Of a stretch of 64,000 nt of DNA, positions 10,726-21,852 are shown piece by piece. Source of the stretch: Gnetum montanum (lineage: Eukaryota; Streptophyta; Gnetopsida; Gnetales; Gnetaceae); the NCBI GenBank assembly GCA_015680685.1, contig MNCI01037638.1, forward strand, positions 7,307-71,306. Reading direction: 5' to 3'. The position numbers and the translations under genes are program-made. A model generated the notes under the pieces. It made no database searches. It was not told where the DNA came from and saw only the letters and a program-made list of their open reading frames with translations. Position 1 is the stretch's first letter, and the number at the start of each line of letters is the position of its first letter.

Positions 10726-13700
10726 CTTAGCCTTTAAATTATTTGTAACATTTTCAACAAGGCTAACGTGCTTGGGTATTTTAATTTTCTTTTTTCATAA
10801 AACAAAGTTTCTTAATATATTTAGCATAGTGAGGGGTATCTTCAATAGCTCTTAAAAAAGGAACATATAGGTTGACATATCTAAAAATGTTTTCATGTTG
10901 CTTATCATTAATGTCATTTGATTCTAATCTATGAGGAAAATGTGCATGAAGAGAAGAAGAACTAATGAATTCATTTCAAGGAATATTTGGATCAAGAACT
11001 TCCTTCATAGGAAGTTCTTTTGCAAAGATTCTTTCAAATTCATCCTCTAATTCTTTGTTCTCAATAGACTACAGAAAAGGAGTTTGAAGATTAGAAACTC
11101 TTCTACATCTCATCACTACATTACATTGGTTGCTATTGGTTGATAAAACTATATATAATTCTTGTCTTCCTTGATACCTAGGACTTCTTTCTGTTTGTGT
11201 TGGTAATGTGTCCTTAGGTTGTAAGGCTTCAATAAGCTTAATTATATGATCATTTTGTTGCTGTAAAGTGTGTTGTAAGTTTTCATTTTGTTGCAGCATT
11301 TGTTGTTCAAACTCATAGTTTTGATTGTTTCTCCAAGAATGATTGAAATTGTTAGTATAATTCAGATAATTGGACCAAAATTGAGGATGTGACTAGTAAT
11401 TTTGGGTTTGTTTGGGATTCCATCCCCTACCTTATAAAGTTGAACTTTTCCCCTATCTACCTTGGCTTCCTAAAACATTAGCTTGTTTTTTAATAAGGGA
11501 TAAAATGGAACAATCATGAGGAATGTGATTAATCTCCTCATAAATTACACAAGCATAGTGTTGTAAATTCTCTCATCTGTACGAACTAATGATGCTTATT
11601 GTGAGCATTGAAAAGACTGGCCTTGCACACTAGCATTAGATGATATATTATTATTCATCTATTTAATTGATTTTTCCAACGCTATCATCACTGTATGTTC
11701 TAACATATTGGCCCTTTTATTCATAGGCCAACTTTTGCTGTAATTCACTATATGATCTAATGCATCAAACACTGCTTTCAATTTCATTTGCATAATCATA
11801 CCACCATAAGCAAAATCAATACTCTATCATGTAATAAGTGTTAAACCATCAAGAAAAAATTCTTGATGATTGATATTCCAAAAAATATCATTAGGGTTCC
11901 TTACCCCAATATCTTTAAAATGCTCTCAGGCCTATTCGCAAGTTTTATTTTCTTTTTATTGAAAGCTTGAAAGTTGTTTTCTATATTAATGGATTTTTAA
12001 AAAAGATGAGAATCAATTCAAAAAATCATCCTTAAACATTCCTAAGACTGAATAGAATATTGTTTTAATGATCTATACCACGATAATGCATGATCTTTAA
12101 ATGTAAGAGGAAAGACACTTATTTTAGTACATTCTATAACATTATAACCACATGTGACTATCAATGCTTCAAATGCTTATATATAATGATATGGACCTTC
12201 ATCATCTATACATAGAATTAAGGAAATGCTAATAAATTTTTAATCTCATTATCTTGTTCAGAAGGCAACAAAAGAAGGGAGAGAAAAGTTGTTGCTTTCC
12301 TCCTCATTAAATATTTTAATGAAAGTTCATTAGGCATTCCCTAATAAGGAACTCAATTCTGAAATTGTAAAAACTATTAATTACCTAGGGATACTAAATG
12401 ATGAGGTAATGGGTGTGGTATTTGGTGCAATCCTTGATGAAATTTATGGCTAAGGCATAAATTACGTTTGAGAAGTATACATATTAAATATTGGCTATGT
12501 TGCGATCAAAAACGTTAGTGGCTGGAACACCGAGAGGTCACCGGGTAAAATAGTTTAACCCTGAATCCGTGCGAGGGCTATGCTAGAGAAAACGGATTCA
12601 GGGTGCCTTGGATGCTCAGGTCGATCAAACAGGAACTTAATAGATGTGACTTAACCTTTTGCATACGTTTACTTCAGAAACAATGCTTGTAATGTAATAT
12701 GATGATTATAAAGTGCAACGGGATGAAAATGATGCAAAATACAATGATAATAAATAGAAATGTAATGAAAACTAGAGTGAGAGAATGCACTGCCTCAAGA
12801 TCACGACTTTACTTTGTTGAGATGGACACAATCGATTATGCAACATTGGGAGGCACAGAAATCTCAAAGATAACCAGAATTCTCAAAACGTGCCAACTAT
12901 GCTCTTGAGTGCGAATTGAAAAGCCAACTACACCAAAAATTGATTTGGAAAGCCAACTATGCAAAAAGCCAATCAACAAGCCAACAACTCTTGTTAATGC
13001 AGAAATGCCAACTCTTTGGATGAAAAATGCCAACTAGAAAAGCCAACCCTTTGAGCATTGTTTTCCGGGCTATTTATAGGGCCAAGAGTAGGAGAAAAAC
13101 ATGGTTTAGGTGCCACATGTTCTAGACCCCATAATATGCAAACATGATGGTACCATGTAGGTGTGTTGTGTCGATCGCAAACTTTACTATGCTATAACCA
13201 TGTTGTCGAAACTACACATGCTGGAATCCAGTGTGCTAACAATGCAAGCAAAAATGGAGTCTCCACCCTAGGACTATGTCTTCCCTATCCTTATGAATAG
13301 GATCAAGTGTAGGGACAAATTTTAGGGGATGGACTAAGGGATATGCCAAAGTGGAACAAAGTCACTGATCATGGTGAGCTTAGTTATTGCTAATAAGCTA
13401 TAGAGCTAGCTAAAGGTGTCTTGATTCCTTTGTCAAATTTGCATCACTTACACTGTCTAGCACATTGACGTAGTGTAGCTACTTTCTACACTATGCTACG
13501 CTATGTAGCATAGCACAGCGTAGCCATCGGTTTGAACAAGAAACTTGTGTTGGAGTCAACAGCATTTGCTGGAAGCCTTGGTGTACACCGGGTTAATCTT
13601 TAGAGCATTTTATTGATTTGCATCTTTGCTATGCTATGTAGCATAGCATAGTGTAGTAGCCACTGTAACATGAATTTCTATCAAAATTTTGGGATTTCAC

Positions 13701-15155
13701 AAGAAAACTTTGCTTGTGGTTCAAGGGCTAACTGAGACAGGGTAGTTTTGGAAGCCAAAATGCTATTAGATGCAATCCTTTTGCCAAAACAACTTGGTAG
13801 AGGAGTCTTTACATGTTTTTCCCTTGCTACATTGTGTTACACTATGTAGTGTAGCATAGTGCAGCACCCTGTGTCGGCCAAATTCTGACTTTGCCTTGCG
13901 CAAACATCTTACCAAAGCTTGTATTCAGATGCTTGATTAATTTTTTGAAGGCTTGCTACGCTATGTAGCATAGCAGAATTCTTCACTAGAAAACTTGCTG
14001 AACTGTTTTGCTCATCCTAAACACTCTTGAAGACCACTAGCATAGTTTTTGAGTAGACTATTAGCCAGGAAAATTATCTAGGTGGGCAAGTCGGAGAGTC
14101 CATCGGGCCTGTCAGCTCTAGAGATAGAAAACTTGCTGGGCTGAACAGTCTAACCTCAGTGCCTACATTTTCCTGCCAAACCGTCATGACGCTACACTTG
14201 TGCAAGTCCTTGCCTAAATTCCAAGACCTTGGTGAAGCAAGAGGACCTCAAAATTTTATGGTGTTTTAGGCTGGACACTTTGAGAAATATGTATTAATGA
14301 TTGAGTATTAAAATAGGGCTATTAGGATACTTGCATAAATGTAGTTTGATATGATGTTGATGGTAGAACATTTGTGTTACAAGACATAGGAATAAGTTAT
14401 AAATTAAAAGAAATGGTAGGTTGTGCTACTGGTTGATGAATATGAGCCACATTACGATAATTCATATGTATAGTAGGTTGTCTTGATTGAGAAACTGTAG
14501 GAAAAATACTTCATGTGATAGGTACTTGTGTTGGAATAGGGAAAGAGTGAGAAATTAGTTAATTAGGAAATGGTTAACATGTATGTTAAGTAGCTTGTGT
14601 TAAAGCATTTAACAAAGCTTGTTGATTAGCTTGCAAATGTTGTTGATGTAACTATTGCTAGAAAAAAATATTAAAAGGATTATTAGAAGTATTAGCATAG
14701 TGCATAACATTAACTTGTGAAGGAATAGATTGAGTACAAGAAGATGGACCAGTCATTTATATGGATAAAGAAAAATTTGATTGTATGGATGGAGTAGAAC
14801 CCAATTGACTCATAGAATTTAAAACTAATGTACCAAATCCAAATTCAGTAGGCATACTAATAGTAATAGATACTTGATTGGGTTGGAGAGCATTAGGAAA
14901 TAGGGATGAAAATTGACTTCCACTAATAGTCATAGTAACCAGAATATTAAGGCTATCTACCACATTAATTCTAGTACCTATACTTGTAAGAGTTTGTGGA
15001 TCTACCCATGAGATTGGTGGTCCTTCTGGCCAAAATGAACTTAGGCCTTCTTGACCTCTAGAATTCCATGATGAATATGATTCCTCTAATGACATTGAAA
15101 TCTTTTTAGTCCTTTTCTTGGGTATGTATGAAGAAGGAATATTATGACATACCAA
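10726..15155 (-). pseudogene. Degenerate Athila-like gag of element B, split by a solo LTR
   Basis: The gag reading starts near 15155 (MVCHNIPSSYIPKKRTKK), passes a Gln-rich stretch (QQLHQQHLQANQQALLNALT, about 14640-14580), is interrupted by the solo LTR at 12498-14268, and continues to about 10726. The downstream part includes a heptad-like Gln/Asn-rich segment at 11299-11069 (LQQNENLQHTLQQQNDHIIK). A CCHC knuckle is not visible. It lies directly upstream of protease. The link between the parts on either side of the solo LTR is inferred from strand and spacing. The 132-residue stretch at 15155-14757 is the longest open part and matches no family I recognise. Confidence 0.5.
12498..14268 (-). 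repeat. Solo LTR related to element E LTRs
   Basis: A 1771-bp LTR in minus orientation starts (minus strand) TAAAACACCATAAAATTTTG and ends GATCGCAACA. Both ends align with the LTRs of element E (TGAAACACCATAAAAC and GATCGCTACA). It is flanked by GGCTA (12493-12497) and GGCTG (14269-14273), a 5-bp TSD with one transition. No PBS or PPT follows inside the flanks, so LTR-LTR recombination removed the rest. It carries TATAAATA (13078-13071, minus), repeated GCCAAC motifs, and four palindromic TAGCATAGCG hairpins. Confidence 0.85.
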
Positions 15156-16330
15156 TGTTTGACCTTTCTAATGAATGAAAACTATAAACCTATAAGGAAA
15201 TAACAAATAAAGAAGAGACCATGGGTTACATGGGGGTAAGGTTACCAAAATTATGATGAAGAACACTTAACACTAATTCACTCTTAAAAAATGAATGACT
15301 ATCTTATTATTCAATCTCAATACAATAATCTCATTACAACAATATCATCCAAAAAAATTAAATTCTATATCTTCAAGTTCTCTAAGTTTCTATCTGTATA
15401 TTTTTTTATATATCTCTTATGTATCTCCCTTTATAGTTTCTACTTTAATCTAACATGAAAATAACTTGCGTTAATGGTTGTGATAACTTATAGCTAATGG
15501 CTATGACCTAGGTGCAAGTTGTAGCTAGGTTGCAGCTTCCTACCTAGAGAAGAATCAACACGTTATCAACTATAGTGAGAGACTACGATCACCAATCTTA
15601 GTCAAGCATTTGCAATAGTCGAGTATTCAAATCCTAACAATGAAGTGATCAATTAAGCTAAAAGATCCATAATGACTACAACATGGGTGCGAGTCATAGG
15701 AACCTGCACTAATAGATTTTGAACTTTTATTACAAAATAAGTTGCAAGTGGCTACAAACTGCATGTGGAAGAAAAATTTGTGCTACGAGCTCATGTGAAT
15801 AGCATGGGTATGCAATACCTTGCCAAACTCAAATACAACTTCCTATGTTGTTCCCATCTTCATTTGAAGCTAACCTCACTTGTTTCAATCCTTTATCTTC
15901 AAAAAATTGACTCCCGAAGGTCATAGAATATGAATTTTTTTTCTTGATGAGTTTAAAGCTCATTGGAAATCAAGGTCTAAATTAAGATCCTAAAGTGCAT
16001 GCAATTGTGGATCACATGAGATCAAAACTACCTATGCAAGTCTGAAAAATGGAGGAAATCAAGTGAAAGCAACATCAATTCATGTCCTAACAAGGTGGTT
16101 ATACTAATGTAGATCAACCAATCATAAAGTAAGGTAAAGGGATTATATAAGAGTGAAAGCACTAGGTTTTGTGTTTGATTATTATATTAATAGATATCGG
16201 TAGTTGGTAAAGGCTTATATAAGAAAATTGTTGTTTATATGAATTTGACATCTACATTACATTAGGTTAGTTATTTAATAGTTTAAAGTATTTAAGACCT
16301 ATTTTTATGAGTCATAACCTATTATTAGCT
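15156..16330. other. Unassigned AT-rich region upstream of element B gag
   Basis: I see no reading frame of note, no PBS complementary to tRNA-Asp or initiator Met, and no matching LTR. It could be the leader or decayed 5' LTR of element B, or unrelated sequence. GTTGCAAGT/GTTGCAGCT-like short repeats occur at 15510-15760. Confidence 0.35.
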
Positions 16331-16969
16331 TTACAAAGAAACATATTACTTGAAGGCTTAATGCTCCTCTTACTAAGTGAGGTCCTATGATGGTCTGTAG
16401 ATGAACAAAAGTCTAACCTCTTTTTAATGGCTAAACTAAGCTCTAAGGATAAAGAAGATAATCTAAATGATAATGAGAAATTCAAAAATGTTGAAGAAAG
16501 ATATGAATGCATTAAACAAAATTTTATAAAATTGCAAAAAATATGTCTAAAATTAAAAAATAAGCTATATTGACTTAATTTTGAGTTTGAACATGAGACA
16601 AAACCATGTTTAACCTTAACAAACAAAGTCACAATGCTTAAGACCAAGAATGACAAACTATCATTCTTGAATGAGACTTTGAAGATTCAGGAAAAGAAGA
16701 ACATCAAAGGATAAACTAAAGAGCTAGAAGAATAAATCATCATACTAAAAGCTAAGAATGAGTCCCTAAAGAAGAAAAATGAGCAACTATAATAAAAGTT
16801 TAATAAATAGAAAGTGACTGAATGTTTTACCTTGGAAAAGAAAACTTTAGATCACATGCTTGATCAAGGAAGAAATTTACTTAGGAAGATTAAATTAGAA
16901 TATAATAAAATTAATAGTTTATCAAATAAAATGATAGACAAAGCAATAGACATGCATAAATAGGTAAAA
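16331..16969 (+). pseudogene. Copia (Sirevirus-like) gag fragment
   Basis: A plus-strand frame with stops shows a long Lys/Glu-rich coiled coil (LKAKNESLKKKNEQL), then FTLEKKTLDHMLDQGRN. That last motif corresponds to the GKKTLDMMLGNQR stretch downstream of the zinc knuckle in plant Copia gag proteins of the Sirevirus type. A LMAKLSS start (near 16420) matches the region before the coiled coil. It is cut by the insertion of element C at 16975. A related fragment occurs near 62060. No RT or integrase follows. The minus-strand open frame across it is a shadow. Confidence 0.5.
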
Positions 16970-16974
16970 AGAGG
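16970..16974. repeat. Target-site duplication, left (element C)
   Basis: AGAGG here pairs with AGGGG at 25633-25637. The length of five bases is typical for LTR retrotransposons, with one transition between copies. Confidence 0.75.
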
Positions 16975-17781
16975 TGATGAGTCACCATTTAGTTAACCAC
17001 GATATTGCGTATGTGATATCGTGTACGTGATATCGTAGCCTGTCTCCTCATCTATAACTAAGAGGTAGACAGTTCCGATAAGCAGTTTGGGAGTTTTAGT
17101 TTTTCAATTCTTAGTTTATGTAGTTCTTCTCTTAGCCCTTCTCTCCCAATGCATGTCTGCAATGTGGTGATTGTAATTGTATGACATCCTTATTCGAGTG
17201 TGACGTACTTGGACACGCACATGACCGAAAATAAAGATCAAGATTATTTCATCATTATAGCATTCACTTAGCTTAATTATTTAATTAATTGTAATTTACT
17301 GGTTTCTTAGTTAATATCTCTTCTCACCCTAAACTCCTGTTAAACGTGGAATGAGTACGACTCGATTACAAGAATTTAAGTGTGACTACTTGGTAACCCA
17401 ATAGCGTACCTAAGATCTATGCTTGGTAATCCTGGTGGTAGTCATGCATGAAGTCCAAGATGTGTATGGATAATCAAGGAACAAATGCTCATTGCACTTA
17501 GGCTAGCTTAGATTCTCTCTCACCCTTTCTCTCTTAGCTTAGTTAATCTTATTTACCACCATACCCAGGAGTATGTTAGCATAGGGACACATCATACACC
17601 TCATTCTGGACTAAATCATACATGACAAAGTTAACACTAGTCTGTATGGGAAGATAGCACACTGCGACCTAAGAATAACTGTCTTGATACCACAACTAGC
17701 ATGTCTATGGAGTTTGATCAGATTGTGCGTGAAACGCTCGTATTCGTATGGTTGAGTGTAGGGGTACCTCGCCACTCATCA
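16975..17781 (+). repeat. 5' LTR of element C
   Basis: Begins TGATGAGTCACC and ends CACTCATCA. It is alignable over its full length to the 3' LTR at 24825-25632, with many transitions between the two, so the insertion is not recent. It contains three GATAT palindromes, a TATA-like box, and an AATAAA at about 17229. Confidence 0.95.
17000..17060 (+). promoter_or_regulatory. U3 module of element C 5' LTR
   Basis: Three GATAT(C/T) palindromes spaced about 15 bp apart (17000-17036) are followed by TATAACTA (17053-17060). The 3' LTR has two palindromes and an intact TATAAATA (24889-24896). Similar arrays lie upstream of the TATA box in both LTRs of element D. Confidence 0.5.
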
Positions 17782-17782
17782 T

Positions 17783-17800
17783 TGGCGCCATTGCTAGGGA
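17783..17800 (+). other. Primer-binding site, tRNA-Asp type (element C)
   Basis: TGGCGCCATTGCTAGGGA matches 15 of 18 bases of the tRNA-Asp(GTC) complement. All three mismatches fall in the two internal CpG sites of the expected sequence and are of the deamination type. Confidence 0.85.
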
Positions 17801-17922
17801 AGGCACTAGTTATCTAGATTAGTTATATCATACAAGGTCATTGTACAAGAATTAATGATATATCTTTTACAAAGAAATAATTATAAAAAGTCACATATAA
17901 ATTCACACACAATTGCACAACC

Positions 17923-19917
17923 ATGGCTCTCCTACAAGACTATTATAATGCCACACCTAGTGAGGAAGTTCATTGGAGGACCAACGAATTATATGGCAAT
18001 GAAGATTGGAGTACGCAACCTAAGGTGGAGGTTTCTTATAAACATAAACGAAAGCAATGTCATCCCAATGCACAAAAGCATAACTTACATGATGATGATG
18101 AACCCCTACTGGCCACTACAAGCCTAACGCAAATACAAGAGGTTGTTCGAATCTCCCGTAGGCATCATAAAGAGAGCCGTCTACCTAGGCTCAATTTAAA
18201 AAACTTCCCTAATTTCTCAGGAGGCTATGACTTAGATCCGCATTAACATTTAAAAGCTTTCTACGATGCTTGTATGTGGAACAACATTGATAATGGATGG
18301 AAAAAACTTAAGCTCTTCCCTATGATGCTCGTTGGTCAAGCAAAAGTATGGTGTAGATCGTTAAAACCAAATTTAATATGATGTTGGCCAACAATGGTAG
18401 AACTTTTTAATGAAAGATATCAAACCTACGCAAGAGTGTCAACCTTGAGGAAAAAAATCCAAGAGTGGAAACAAGCATAACATGAACCCTTGGATATGGC
18501 CTTAGAAAGATATTATGTACTGTTAAATAACTGTCCAAGCCATGAGTTCTTCGAAGAAAGGCTTGTGTACCATATCATTGATGGGCTTTGTGATGAAACA
18601 AGAGAGACCCTAGGAATGTATGCCCAAGGTTAACTACAAAAAATATGAACCCATCAAGTCCAAGAGCTTATTAAGCAAGTAGCAAAAGATGAAGGAGAAA
18701 TGGCTAGATGGGAGAGTGTTGAAAAACATCAACGGGACCAAAATCTCAACTTAACAAAGATCTATGATCATAAAAAGGAGAAATCAACCTATCACAAGGA
18801 GAAAGAATCATCTTTGTTGGTATAAAAATCATTAGAGGAAGTTGGGGCAAAGATTAATAAGATGTTGGAATGGATGCATAAAAAGTGTGGATAATATATC
18901 GATATCATTGGTGATAGAGCTTTGACAACCCAAGAAGCAGGACAAAGTATCAGTAGACAATCAGAAGGAAGGGATAAAAAAAATAAGAGCTCAATAGCCA
19001 ATCACACGTATGAATGCAACATTTGCCTATACAATCACCCCAAGGGCCAATGCCCAATCTTTTTACATTTATATGAGCATTGGAGAAACACGTTACATCC
19101 CAAGTTCATATAGAGATACTGTGTTCGATCATAGTGGAAACAATCCCATTCATGGGGGAAGCCACCCCTAAACTGGAGATACCCTTCATATCATCCGAAT
19201 TCAAATGCTTATCTAGTCCAATAACTTGTTTCTCCAACTGGGCCAACATACTCTATCTCACCACATTATCATTCTTCTCAATACTATTAGCCCATGTCCT
19301 CAACACAACCACCACCTTGTGCACCTTACATTTCTTCTAATTTTCAACATTCTCATCCTTTCCCTCCTTGAACATCACCACCAACTATTTCTAAGGTGTT
19401 TGCACCACAGTGACAACTCCTAAATGTTACTTTTGCTACTATTGCCAACAACAATGAGAGACCTCAGCAACATTGAAGGTGTCACTTCTTTAGAAATGAC
19501 CCTAGGAAGGGACAACACAATTCCAAGGCCACTACACCCTCTAACTCAACACAAGTCCAACAATGTGGTGCATCCTTCTCTTTGAACCCAACGCCTCGTG
19601 TTACTTTATTAGGGCCACCAATTAACACTCCAACAACCATACAGCCTAATGAACATAGCCATTGAGGGCAACATCCAGATCCTTGCATACCATCTTATGG
19701 TCTCAATAATCATAGTGGGTCAACTCATTATTCGGGAACCACATCTCATAAATTACCCTACTATGCTTACTATAACCAAGTGTGTGGAGCCCAATGGGGT
19801 AAGTATGACCAAGTCCCAATATTTCCAACATGCAGGGATCCTTATCTTCCATTTATTAATCCTTTTCATCCTCAACCATTTAGTTATGGGGGATATCCCC
19901 CATTTTAGTAATAAGTA
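17923..19917 (+). pseudogene. gag of element C
   Basis: Starts at ATG 17923 (MALLQDYYNATPSEEVHWR). The equivalent Met in element D (55926) begins the same way (MSLSQDYDN). One frame holds from 17923 to at least 19113, broken only by stops. In order there is a charged N-terminus, the retrotransposon capsid core at about 18250-18660 (FYDACMWNN, YYVLLNNCPSHEF, HIIDGLCDETRETLGMYAQG), a Lys/Glu-rich coiled coil to 18870, a zinc-knuckle-like CNICLYNHPKGQC (19015-19053, spacing C-x2-C-x3-H-x4-C instead of the usual x4), and a Pro/Ser/Gln-rich tail ending near FSYGGYPPF. It would form virus-like particles in the cytoplasm. No protease follows. Confidence 0.75.
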
Positions 19918-21311
19918 GGATTAATAACCACTTTTTATTTTCTTCAATTTTACAACTTTTTGTTTTCCATTTTTTCATTTTTCAATTTCTTGTTTTATCT
20001 TTTTGTCTTTTTGTCTTTTTACATTCTTATAAGTAATCTCATCTACAAATAAAACACTTATGTGGCTCATTGGTTGAGGTGTGTTCTATGTTATCAAGTC
20101 TCGAGTGATCAATTATTTGGATAGTGATTCCATTACACCCACTCATCCATTCTACAAATAAGAGGTTCTGTTAGAGGGTACAGTGATTTTTTTGACATTA
20201 TTAAAACTTAAAATTATTTTTTTGTTCATTGTACCCAAAATGAAGAAGGATGGACCAAGAGGGAATGATTAGGGTGTGACATCAAGGGGACTTGCAGATT
20301 CTCTTTGGTGACGTCTATGGGAGTTATCATGCAACGTGGTTGTACTACAATCCTTGTAGATCTAACGAAAAATGGGAGTAAGAGTAATCAAAAGGGTACT
20401 CAAAAATCCAATTTTGTTCTAGGGGGTCCCACTGGAAAGACATGCACCCATGCCTAATGGTTGGTGGCTTCTCTAGATTTAATGTTCAAAAAAAAAAGAG
20501 AAGAAAGAAAAAAAATAAGAGATAAAAGCACAAAAAGAAAAGTGCCACAAAGCAAAAATCACTTCTCTCTTGAATAAAATGCCAAGTGATCATACGCCTT
20601 GTTGTTATGGTACTCTCATAGTTGCTCATCATGGAATGAAATAATGTGGTGTCACTAATTAGAGGAATGGACTTGGTCCTAATCTTGGAACGATGGGTTA
20701 ATGACACATTAATCATTCTTTACATGCAAGATTCACTGTGCCCTAGGTCAGTTACCTCATGTCCTAATCTCTACAATCCCTTCTATAGTTCGTCTCATCT
20801 TACTGTTCATGTAATTGTAGCTCATTTTGTGTGTACCATAGAATTCTTACCTCATTCCGGTGATATTTACATGTGTGTGTTTTGTGGAACTAGTGTAGAT
20901 TACATTTAACCCTTCGAGTGGCCACAGACACTTTTAAGTATGGTTACACAAGGGCATTATAGGTTGGAACCTACTTTGGGGAGGACCCACTTGCATAATT
21001 TTTGGAAATTTCACTTATGGCATAGCTCACACACACAATTTCTTACCCTCAGCCTATTTTTCATGACATTATTTCCCTACTACTATCCCTCTGAATTCCA
21101 ATGTTCCTATGTACCATTACATGGCCTTTTTCTCTCACTTATCACCCGAGGCCTTATTTCTTAAGTCCATCCACATCTCATCATTCGTGCCTTCAAAACC
21201 ATCTAATTATCCTAGAACCCTTCAACATGTGCCACATGTCCTTCTTTCCATTTTTTAATTCTAAAAAAACCTTCAACATTTGAAATTTTTCCCTCGGCTT
21301 AGAACATTGAT
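19918..21311 (+). other. Non-coding spacer of element C
   Basis: About 1.4 kb with no lasting reading frame, aligned to spacers of elements B and D. The stretch around 20680-20760 corresponds to the point where element E entered element D, so it shows the empty site. Confidence 0.6.
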
Positions 21312-21377
21312 AGGCCGCAATATCGCGTATGCGATATCACAGCCGACGCATTATCGCGTTACATAAAATTATAAATA
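21312..21377 (+). promoter_or_regulatory. Candidate internal promoter upstream of ORF2 (element C)
   Basis: 21312-21347 resembles the U3 module of the same element's 3' LTR (24849-24876), including an identical GATATCACAGCC. TATAAATA follows at 21370-21377. The ORF2 ATG is about 480 bp downstream, counting the N gap at face value. Element B shows the same arrangement with its own version of the module. Confidence 0.45.
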
Positions 21378-21390
21378 GGTGACCCACCCC

Positions 21391-21475
21391 NNNNNNNNNN
21401 NNNNNNNNNNNNNNNNNNNNNNNNNNNNNNNNNNNNNNNNNNNNNNNNNNNNNNNNNNNNNNNNNNNNNNNNNNN
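21391..21475. other. Assembly gap (85 Ns)
   Basis: A run of 85 undetermined bases lies just downstream of the TATA-like box in the spacer of element C. The true length is unknown. The matching part of element D (about 31880-31990) is complete. Confidence 0.99.
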
Positions 21476-21823
21476 TTTACCTATATCTTGCTCACTGGTA
21501 CTTTGATTTTAATTCCGTCTAAACCTGCTTGAACCTGAAGTGTTTAGCTTAGTCATGGGTGAGGGACACATGCTGAATAGTACATAAATTTTTTGGAATT
21601 TATCATTGCTTGAAGGAAATTATTAACGGTAATTAGCTATAACATTTATAATAATTGTGCCAAAAATAATTTCATCCCTTTAGGTACGCTGGGAAATTAA
21701 AATTGGAAACCACCTAAGGAGAAAAGACTCACTATTATAATCTTTTGAGGCAACATCACACAGAGATAAAATAAATTAATTAAGGCAAGTAGTAAAGGTA
21801 TAACTTAACTTCATAAAAAACCT

Positions 21824-21852
21824 TACTAACGCTTGACCCCGTGTGATTGTAG
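21824..21852 (+). promoter_or_regulatory. Candidate 3' splice site before ORF2 (element C)
   Basis: TACTAAC (21824-21830), an exact branch-point consensus, is followed 22 bases later by TGTGATTGTAG, ending directly at the ORF2 ATG. Element D keeps the same layout (TACTAAT, then GTGTGATTGTAG, then ATG) at 31528-31500. Element B has GATTGTAA at the matching place. Confidence 0.45.

Larger units (their letters stand above)
2869..15155 (-). mobile_element. Element B: Athila-like Ty3/Gypsy element with extra 3' ORF
   Basis: On the minus strand the order is gag (15155-10726), protease (10725-10299), RT and RNase H (about 9900-8501), integrase (about 8500-7537), spacer, ORF2 (5258-4095), PPT and LTR (3898-2869). 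The RT core (TFKDHFPLLF, FGLCNAP, FMDD) and the protease core (LVDLGAS) are of the Athila type. An extra ORF between pol and the 3' LTR is the env position of Athila elements. No 5' LTR or PBS was found above 15155. A solo LTR of another family sits inside gag. All genes are broken. Confidence 0.7.

Noticed and set aside
13480-13980. Hairpins as MITEs or rho-type terminators
   Set aside because: They lack TSDs and recur at matching places in the LTRs of element E, so they belong to the LTR.
16312-16656. 114-codon minus-strand open frame rich in Ser, Leu and Phe
   Set aside because: It is the shadow of the plus-strand Copia gag coiled coil, where Lys/Glu codons read as Phe/Leu/Ser on the other strand.
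20486-20716. Possible membrane protein with poly-Phe end
   Set aside because: The Phe/Leu run comes from an AAAAAGAAAAG-rich stretch in the spacer of element C, and the aligned part of element D has no open frame.
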